A DNA stretch of 28,085 nt, taken from contig CAMWRN010000005.1 in assembly GCA_947176675.1 (NCBI GenBank), forward strand, positions 1-28,085. Reading direction: 5' to 3'. Source of the stretch: an uncultured Clostridia bacterium (GTDB taxonomy: Bacteria; Bacillota; Clostridia; Oscillospirales; Ruminococcaceae). How positions within the stretch are numbered: the first letter of the stretch is position 1; each line of letters begins with the position of its first letter. The notes below the pieces were generated by a model. The model worked only from the letters and a program-made list of their open reading frames with translations, was not told the DNA's origin and ran no database searches. Shown here in pieces: positions 23,137 through 28,085 of this stretch. Both the position numbers and the translations under genes were made by a program.

Positions 23137-25802
23137 TTGAATCCCATCCTTTCCAGATGAGACTTTACCCTCGTCTCATACTCATTTGTTTCCTTATCAA
23201 GCTCCGGAAGCGTATTTTCATACCGTTCAGCGAGCTCAATAATCCTATTGGTCAAGCGATGGGATATCGCCGCATAAAGATCAGCTATACCTGAGAAGAT
23301 ACTGTCAAACCACTTCTTGTTCACCAGTAGTTCCAAAATCTCTTCATCTGTCAGGCTGTCATACCTTGCTCTGCACTTCTCATCAAGCGCCTTGTTCAGA
23401 TCCTTTACAGCCTTGTTGTAGTCGGACACTTTACCGCAAAGGTCTAAAGCCTGTCTGAGTTGATTTACATCATCCTGCAAGCTCTCCGGTACACTCTCTA
23501 CTGTACGAATAACAAATAGGCGCAGCATAATAGAAGACTTTGTAACAGTTCCTTTTTCTGTTAATGCGCTTTCGCAAAGCGGGTGTCCCACCAGATATGC
23601 CTGAAGACGCTTTTTCTGCATAGGAAGTTGATTCATCAAGATTTCCAGCTCTATGGTTTCCTCCGTCTCTACATGCTGAGTGAGTTCCTCGATCTTAGCA
23701 TCTAAGTCCTTAGCCTTGACTTTTCCATTTTCAGCTACATCAGCAAGAGCAGATTCTTCGTCGGCGCTCTCAATCAAATCAGAAAGCTGGGATTCAGTTT
23801 CTGCGACAACGTTCTCGGCTTCCTCTATGGCATTCTTCTCCTCACGGAAAAAGGTGTCTATCACGATGGCCTTTGGAATCAATCTTCCTTCCCATCCGGT
23901 AACTTTCATCTCGCCTTTATTCTTTCCCTGCGTGATTTCCTCTTCGATATTGTCCGTCGCTCTGGCATTGGCATAGCCATCCGGTTCGCTTATGATAAGC
24001 GACACGTCATCGTTCATGACCTCATTCCAATAAGCCAGCAGCACTTGATACACATCGTATTTATCAATCAGCGTCAGGTGCTCAAATTCGGCAAGGATAT
24101 CCTCCGCAAGGATAACAATTAACTCTTTCGCGGATACATCCTCATCAAGGGAAGATAGAGCGGGATATTCCTTGGCCTTCCATGCTGCGAAAGCCTCATC
24201 AAGTTTCTCTCCGTATTCTGAGAACTCGGCGTTTTTATATATTGTCTGACGGATATTCCCATGCTCCACATTCAAGCTGTAATACTTCTCGCTAATCGCC
24301 GTCAGCAACTCAGCCTTCAGCGAAGGGAACACATCCCAATACTTAGACAGACTGTCAATATCAACCGCCGGAATGCCACCATGAATATGCGCATAGATAT
24401 CCTGCATATCCTCCGGATCTGTGGAGTCAATATAGCGAGTGATGTTCAGGTTATACCCGTTCTTCTTTTCAATTTCATCGTTTGGTACGAAACGCGCATA
24501 CTTTGGATCTGTAGTTATCTGCTCATTAAACGTCGTAATGATTCTATAGATATCACGTTCACGCAGACGATTCTTGTTGCCGTCCTTAACGTACCCACGG
24601 CTGGCATCAATCATAAAGATGCCCTGTCGGTTTGCAGCGCCTTCTTTATCAATCACGAGCACGCAGGCGGCTATGCCGGTGCCGTAAAACAAATTTGCCG
24701 GAAGGCTGATGATGCCCTTAATCCAATGCTTCTTGATAATAGCCTCTCTGATGGTGGCTTCTGCGTTCCCACGGAAGAGGACTCCATGCGGCAAAATAAC
24801 CGCAGCCTTACCATTTGACTTCAGGGCTTTAAGGATATGCATAAGCCAAGCATAGTCTCCGTTCTTCTCCGGAGGCGTATCTCCATACCCCTCGAACCGG
24901 CCGTATTCTTTACCGGCAATTCCATCACGCCAGTTTTTCATTGAAAAAGGCGGATTAGCCACTATGTAATCAAAGCGTTCAAGTACAGAGTTATCCGATT
25001 TATCAAGGTACTGCGGATTTGAGAATGTATTACCGCTCTTGATGGTGATTTCAGCCTTACGATGCAGAACGGCATTCATCTTAGCAAGACCGGCTGTCGT
25101 GCTTTCTTTCTCCTGACCATAACCCATGATTGGGAATGGAGCTGCATCGATAGCCCGGATTAATAAACTGCCACTGCCGCAGGCCGGATCACATACCGTA
25201 GCGCTACTATCAGTGCAACGACTAATCCCCACAACATTAGCAAGAATTCTGGATACCTCAGCAGGCGTATAGAATTGTCCTTTACTTTTTCCGCTTTCCG
25301 TAGCGAATTTACGCATCAGGTACTCATATGCATCACCAATGATGTCATCGCCCTCTGCCTTATTACGAGAGAAGTCGAGTTCCGGACGCTGGAAGATGGA
25401 AATGAGATCGGTCAACTTATCGACCATTTCCTTACCGCTTCCCAGCTTCTTCTCATCATTGAAATGAGCAATATCAATAACACCCTTCAGGTCAGTATTC
25501 TCGTCAGCAAGGCGGGCTATGATTTTATCCATACCTTCGCCGATGTTTTTCTTTCCCTTCAGAGCAATAAAGTCATCAAAGGAGCAGCCCGTCCGTTTCT
25601 CCGGATCGGGATCTTTATCATGTGCCTTATCAAAGACCTTAATGTCTTCATAGGCTCCTTTATTCTTAAATTTATCAGTGACATACTTCATGAACAAAAG
25701 TGTCAGGATATAGTCCTTATACTCTGAGGAATCCATGCCTCCGCGAAGTTTGTCACAGCTCGCCCATAGCGATGCATATAATTGCGTTTTCTTGACAGCC
25801 AT
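23130..25802 (-). CDS. hsdM: Type I restriction-modification N6-adenine methyltransferase
   Basis: Methylates adenines at sites chosen by HsdS, protecting host DNA, and is also part of the restriction complex. It has the HsdM N-terminal helical domain (about 5-150), QFYTPAEVSRIL (177-187), SAM-binding DPACGSGS (205-212) and catalytic NPPF (283-286). At 890 residues it is much longer than the ~500-residue classical HsdM. The extra C-terminal ~350 residues include a Glu-rich, probably coiled-coil stretch (about 650-730), followed by a helical tail. Long HsdM forms exist among Firmicutes, so this is a subfamily trait rather than a fusion error. The ATG at 25802 has AAGGAG upstream. It overlaps hsdS by 7 bp. 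Confidence 0.96.
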   Translation of the reverse strand: MAVKKTQLYASLWASCDKLRGGMDSSEYKDYILTLLFMKYVTDKFKNKGAYEDIKVFDKAHDKDPDPEKRTGCSFDDFIALKGKKNIGEGMDKIIARLADENTDLKGVIDIAHFNDEKKLGSGKEMVDKLTDLISIFQRPELDFSRNKAEGDDIIGDAYEYLMRKFATESGKSKGQFYTPAEVSRILANVVGISRCTDSSATVCDPACGSGSLLIRAIDAAPFPIMGYGQEKESTTAGLAKMNAVLHRKAEITIKSGNTFSNPQYLDKSDNSVLERFDYIVANPPFSMKNWRDGIAGKEYGRFEGYGDTPPEKNGDYAWLMHILKALKSNGKAAVILPHGVLFRGNAEATIREAIIKKHWIKGIISLPANLFYGTGIAACVLVIDKEGAANRQGIFMIDASRGYVKDGNKNRLRERDIYRIITTFNEQITTDPKYARFVPNDEIEKKNGYNLNITRYIDSTDPEDMQDIYAHIHGGIPAVDIDSLSKYWDVFPSLKAELLTAISEKYYSLNVEHGNIRQTIYKNAEFSEYGEKLDEAFAAWKAKEYPALSSLDEDVSAKELIVILAEDILAEFEHLTLIDKYDVYQVLLAYWNEVMNDDVSLIISEPDGYANARATDNIEEEITQGKNKGEMKVTGWEGRLIPKAIVIDTFFREEKNAIEEAENVVAETESQLSDLIESADEESALADVAENGKVKAKDLDAKIEELTQHVETEETIELEILMNQLPMQKKRLQAYLVGHPLCESALTEKGTVTKSSIMLRLFVIRTVESVPESLQDDVNQLRQALDLCGKVSDYNKAVKDLNKALDEKCRARYDSLTDEEILELLVNKKWFDSIFSGIADLYAAISHRLTNRIIELAERYENTLPELDKETNEYETRVKSHLERMGFKW

Positions 25803-25849
25803 CTTTGTCTGCTCCTTGTCTAATGATTTTCTTCGATTTTTCCTTTGAA

Positions 25850-26044
25850 TCAGTCAGCGCTTTTACCGCTCTTAACCCATTCATCGAGTTCGGAAATTTT
25901 AAACTTCCACTGTTTTCCGATTTTTTGAGCAGGCAAACCTTCTTTACCATTTCTGATCCAGCTGCGAAGAGTAACTGTTTTGATTCCTAAATATTCCGCA
26001 GCTTCATCTATGCTTATCCATTTGTCATTCATGATTTCTTCCAT
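25850..26044 (-). CDS. Excisionase-type helix-turn-helix protein
   Basis: 64 residues with a MerR-like winged HTH: ISIDEAAEYLGIKTVTLRSW, then GLPAQKIGKQWKFKISELDEWV, the pattern of excisionase-family DNA-binding proteins. The start ATG 26044 has GAGGTGA 5-6 nt upstream. It is the first gene of the defence operon, 47 bp before hsdM, under a good promoter. In this position such proteins usually act as local regulators of the restriction genes; true excisionase activity is possible but no integrase is visible. Confidence 0.85.
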   Translation of the reverse strand: MEEIMNDKWISIDEAAEYLGIKTVTLRSWIRNGKEGLPAQKIGKQWKFKISELDEWVKSGKSAD

Positions 26045-26088
26045 GCTCTCACCTCGTGATTTGAATCTGAATACAGCTCAACTATTTT

Positions 26089-26117
26089 AGTATACACCAT
26101 AAATGTGAATTTTTCAA
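26089..26117 (-). promoter_or_regulatory. Sigma-A promoter of the defence operon
   Basis: Minus strand TTGAAA (26112-26117), 17-nt spacer, TATACT (26089-26094), about 45 nt upstream of the HTH gene start. No other strong promoter was found before 11983, so it may drive all nine genes. Confidence 0.75.
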
Positions 26118-26173
26118 GAGTTTGCTGTTATTTGTTGATATTATTTTTTATTTGTGCGTTCTTGAAAATCCCC

Positions 26174-26203
26174 ACCGGACACAACTATGTCCGGTCTTTT
26201 TTT
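26174..26203 (+). terminator. Orphan plus-strand intrinsic terminator
   Basis: ACCGGACA (26174-26181) pairs with TGTCCGGT (26188-26195), then CTTTTTTT. No plus-strand gene precedes it in the 130 bp back to the defence promoter. It could end a short leader transcript or protect the module from antisense transcription. Confidence 0.7.
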
Positions 26204-26401
26204 GCCCATTTTTCAATATAAAGCTCATCTTGACCTTCTCGTTTCTGCCTATCAGCACCGCAAAAACGGACATGCCTGTGTCTGAGGTTTCGATCCCTAA
26301 AAATGGCATACTTGCCTTAGCACGTGGGAGCCATCTGCGCAGGGTGTTTCCGGTTCCACGTGACTACCGATGACAATCAAATACTGTACCGATCACCGGA
26401 A
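26204..26401 (+). other. Leader region of the sigma-like gene, first part
   Basis: About 200 bp with no supported gene. It contains the widely spaced inverted repeat CACGTGG (26321-26327) / CCACGTG (26356-26362). A plus-strand frame (26122-26373) is open but crosses the terminator at 26174-26203 and has no ribosome site. Confidence 0.4.
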
Positions 26402-26503
26402 GTGAGGTGCAGCCGAAATGGAGTAATCCTTCGGTATGCCCTCACGCCTGTGGTCTGGTTTTGCATGTCTGGAGCTCTCCATTTCGGCAAAAGCCGAAGG
26501 AGG
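26402..26503 (+). promoter_or_regulatory. Alternative-structure leader controlling the sigma-like gene's ribosome site
   Basis: Arm A (26412-26423, GCCGAAATGGAG) pairs perfectly over 12 bp with arm B (26477-26488, CTCCATTTCGGC). Arm B can instead pair with arm C (26493-26502, GCCGAAGGAG), which contains the ribosome site AAGGAGG: a 6-bp TTCGGC/GCCGAA stem with an AAAA loop, extended by CTCC/GGAG. A third option pairs CCTTCGG (26428-26434) with CCGAAGG (26494-26500). GTGAGG (26402-26407) can pair with CCTCAC (26440-26445). The helices exclude each other, so the site can be hidden or exposed. Confidence 0.55.
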
Positions 26504-26512
26504 GCTTTCATT

Positions 26513-27025
26513 ATGCAAAACAATGACAATCAGAAGACCTACTTCATCTACGTTCGTAGCACCGGTGAGAAGGTGCCGGTCACCAAGGAACAGCACGACT
26601 CCTTCTATAAGGAAGCTGATCGCATCCGTCACAAGGAGCAAGATCACGGCAGGTGCATGTGCCCTTACCGCTTCATCTGGAAGTGCGACGGTGACTGCAT
26701 CGGCTGCGAATACCATGCGACAGGTGACATTACTTCTCTGGATCAGCCTCTCCCTGATGGCAACGGCACCCTCAGCGACTATATTCCCGACCGCAGTAAG
26801 CCAATGGAGGAAGTCATCGCCGACCGTATGCTGCTGGAGCAGCTCTTTGCCAGACTGCGCGAGCTCGACCCGGAGACCGATACCATCATCCAGCTTTGGA
26901 AGAATCACCCGGAGGGCATCTCCGACCGTGCCATTGCAAGAGAACTCGGTCGCTCGCAGAAGACCTTCGCGGATCAGATGAAGAAGTACCGCACCGACCT
27001 GCGCAGGATTACTGGCGATAAGTAA
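26513..27025 (+). CDS. Sigma-70 region 4-like protein of a phage or conjugative element
   Basis: 170 residues from ATG 26513, with AAGGAGG 9 nt upstream. The N-terminal half has a cysteine cluster (CMCPYRFIWKCDGDCIGCEYH, about 48-68) that probably binds zinc. The C-terminal half (about 105-165) resembles sigma factor region 4: LFARLRELDPETDTIIQLW, then SDRAIARELGRSQKTFADQM as the helix-turn-helix. Regions 1-3 of a full sigma factor are absent, so it may be an activator rather than a true sigma factor. Similar proteins open the early operons of Firmicutes prophages and mobile elements next to DUF2800 genes. A terminator follows. Confidence 0.75.
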   Translation: MQNNDNQKTYFIYVRSTGEKVPVTKEQHDSFYKEADRIRHKEQDHGRCMCPYRFIWKCDGDCIGCEYHATGDITSLDQPLPDGNGTLSDYIPDRSKPMEEVIADRMLLEQLFARLRELDPETDTIIQLWKNHPEGISDRAIARELGRSQKTFADQMKKYRTDLRRITGDK

Positions 27026-27048
27026 TACCAAGACCAAAAACCACACCC

Positions 27049-27094
27049 TTTCCGACCACTGTCCCACCTTGGGATGGTGGTCGGAAATTTTTTT
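27049..27094 (+). terminator. Strong intrinsic terminator after the sigma-like gene
   Basis: TTTCCGACCAC (27049-27059) pairs perfectly with GTGGTCGGAAA (27077-27087). An inner TCCCA/TGGGA pair and a seven-T run (27088-27094) complete it. Downstream genes therefore need a promoter of their own, readthrough or antitermination. Confidence 0.88.
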
Positions 27095-27138
27095 ATAAAA
27101 TCCTCCGCTCAAATCGGCAGTTCATCTCCAGTGGAAGG

Positions 27139-27175
27139 TGAAGGCAAGAGAACACAGCCTTCAGAAAGCGAGGTG
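27139..27175 (+). promoter_or_regulatory. Small hairpin and ribosome site before the early operon
   Basis: TGAAGGC (27139-27145) pairs with GCCTTCA (27157-27163), followed by GAGGTG (27170-27175), 5 nt before the ATG at 27181. The hairpin could be part of a conserved leader; no promoter hexamers were convincing. Confidence 0.4.
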
Positions 27176-27180
27176 AACAC

Positions 27181-27390
27181 ATGATGTACCGCAGTTACGC
27201 AGACACAGGCGGCAACGTGAACGAGGAGATCAAGCTCCTGAATTCCATCAGTCACGTATCCGCCAGACTGGCAAGGAACCTCTCACTCCTTGCCGCAAGC
27301 CAATCCGAGGAAGGAGGAAAAGATAATGTCAAAGATGGCAGAAATGGCACAGACCATCGAAGAGCTCCGCACCGCTGCTGCTTCTATTAA
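27181..27390 (+). CDS. Small phage-type hypothetical protein
   Basis: 69 residues, beginning MMYRSYADTGGNVNEEIKLL (the start could be the second ATG). The core NSISHVSARLARNLSLLAAS resembles the helix of small proteins that precede DUF2800 genes in Clostridia phages, from general familiarity only. The frame runs 65 bp into the next gene in another phase; its last ~20 residues (DHRRAPHRCCFY) look unstructured. GAGGTG lies 5 nt upstream. The overlap and operon position support it, but it is short. Confidence 0.55.
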   Translation: MMYRSYADTGGNVNEEIKLLNSISHVSARLARNLSLLAASQSEEGGKDNVKDGRNGTDHRRAPHRCCFY

Positions 27391-27655
27391 TGCCGTAGCA
27401 GACTGGCTCTACCAGCAGTTTTCCGGCGATGACAATGAAGCGCAGGCCACTAAAGCTCCCACCAAGAAGGAACCGAAGCCTGAGCTCAAGCTTGAGGACG
27501 TAAGAGCCGTCCTCGCCGAGAAGTCCCGCGCCGGTCATACCGCAGAAGTACGCGCCCTGCTTAAAAAGTACGGTGCTGCAAAACTCTCGGAGATCGATCC
27601 AGCAAACTACGAAGCCCTGATGAAGGACGCGGAGGTGATCGGCAATGGCAGCTAA
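27326..27655 (+). CDS. Phage-type helical protein of unknown function
   Basis: 109 residues from ATG 27326, which has GGAAGGAGG 9 nt upstream. The N-terminal helix (MSKMAEMAQTIEELRTAAAS) is followed by a Pro/Lys/Glu-rich linker (about 42-60). The conserved C-terminal block is LEDVRAVLAEKSRAGHTAEV then RALLKKYGAAKLSEIDPANY. I recall similar small phage proteins carried in annotations under the misleading name 'rRNA biogenesis protein rrp5'; that label should not be trusted. Its C-terminal half resembles a helix-extended-loop-helix fold that may bind nucleic acid. It overlaps the next gene by 11 bp. Confidence 0.75.
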   Translation: MSKMAEMAQTIEELRTAAASINAVADWLYQQFSGDDNEAQATKAPTKKEPKPELKLEDVRAVLAEKSRAGHTAEVRALLKKYGAAKLSEIDPANYEALMKDAEVIGNGS

Positions 27656-28085
27656 AGCACACGCGATCTTGTCCGCATCCAGTTCCGACAGGTGGCTGCA
27701 CTGCCCGCCGTCAGCGAGGCTCTGTGAAACCTATGAAGACAAAGGATCAGACTACGCTGCAGAAGGTACCGATGCTCATGCGCTTGGCGAGTACAAACTC
27801 AAGACCGCACTCGGTATGCCTGCCGACGATCCGACCGACAGCCTCAAGTGGTATTCCGAGGAGATGGAGGACTGCACCAGTGGCTATGCCGAATACGTGC
27901 TGGAGCAGGTCGAAGCCGCCAAGGAAACCTGTGCTGACCCGGTAGTTCTTATCGAGCAGCGTGTGGACTTCTCCCGCTGGGTAGAACAGAGCTTCGGAAC
28001 CGCCGACTGCATCATCATTGCAGACGGTACGCTCCGGGTGATCGACTACAAGCACGGCTTAGGCGTCTTGGTCTCAGCAGAGGAG
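27645..28085 (+). CDS. DUF2800 phage protein, PD-(D/E)xK-like (truncated by window end)
   Basis: 147 codons are visible from ATG 27645, with the frame still open at the window edge. The opening HAILSASSSDRWLHCPPSAR is characteristic of DUF2800. Residues 40-49 (EGTDAHALGE) and 118-138 (FGTADCIIIADGTLRVIDYK, with D121, D134 and K136) match the RecB/Cas4-like nuclease pattern of this family. These proteins lie in phage and mobile-element replication or recombination modules with DUF2815, DNA polymerase and helicase genes. The ribosome site GGAGGTGATC is inside the previous gene, so translation is coupled. Confidence 0.88.
   Translation, partial: MAAKAHAILSASSSDRWLHCPPSARLCETYEDKGSDYAAEGTDAHALGEYKLKTALGMPADDPTDSLKWYSEEMEDCTSGYAEYVLEQVEAAKETCADPVVLIEQRVDFSRWVEQSFGTADCIIIADGTLRVIDYKHGLGVLVSAEE

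Noticed and set aside
26393..27112. 239-codon minus-strand open frame opposite the sigma-like gene
   Set aside because: It runs through a strong terminator, and the plus strand has a good start and a recognisable HTH.
1..28085. CRISPR array, tRNA, rRNA or intact insertion sequence
   Set aside because: I looked on both strands and saw no regularly spaced repeats, cloverleaf genes or transposase; short or degenerate cases could be missed by eye.

Overview
The window looks like a chromosomal segment of a motile, low-to-mid GC Gram-positive anaerobe of the Clostridia, probably Oscillospirales/Ruminococcus-like. I infer this from a Gram-positive-type flagellin, separate secD and secF, a class II fructose-bisphosphate aldolase, consensus sigma-A promoters with strong AGGAGG ribosome binding sites, and phage-type genes typical of gut Firmicutes. 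The genus is a guess.

Bases 1-8530 are housekeeping genes, all on the minus strand: the N-terminal part of a flagellin gene with a structured leader, nadE (glutamine-dependent NAD synthetase), a sugar-phosphate isomerase/epimerase-like TIM barrel, a small membrane protein coupled to a metallo-beta-lactamase-fold hydrolase, an 82-residue hypothetical protein, a ribbon-helix-helix repressor with an autoregulatory-looking promoter, and secD-secF. A consensus promoter and intrinsic terminator on the plus strand, between the hypothetical and the repressor, predict a roughly 75-nt antisense RNA. Bases 8950-10436 carry a plus-strand von Willebrand A protein with a structured leader. It converges on fba (minus strand) at a bidirectional terminator.

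Bases 11980-26120 form one minus-strand defence operon of about 14 kb. In transcription order it encodes an excisionase-type HTH protein, HsdM, HsdS, HsdR, an 851-residue fusion of a YgjP/WSS1-like metallopeptidase with an ImmA/IrrE-like metallopeptidase and a Cro/C1-type HTH, an Mrr-family restriction endonuclease, an AIPR-family protein with a PD-(D/E)xK-like N-terminus, a 377-residue zinc-ribbon protein and a 70-residue zinc-ribbon membrane protein. Genes overlap or lie within about 110 bp, and a good sigma-A promoter precedes the first. The type I restriction-modification core is well known. The downstream set of two fused proteases, two further nucleases and two zinc-ribbon proteins is the best candidate here for an undescribed composite defence system.

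Bases 26120-28085 are the start of a plus-strand, GC-richer, phage- or conjugative-element-like module: a structured leader that can hide or expose the ribosome binding site of a sigma-70-region-4-like protein, a strong terminator, two small phage-type proteins and a truncated DUF2800 protein. The defence operon and this module are divergent, so the defence genes may be cargo of the element, but no integrase or attachment site is visible. I found no tRNA, rRNA, CRISPR array or intact insertion sequence.
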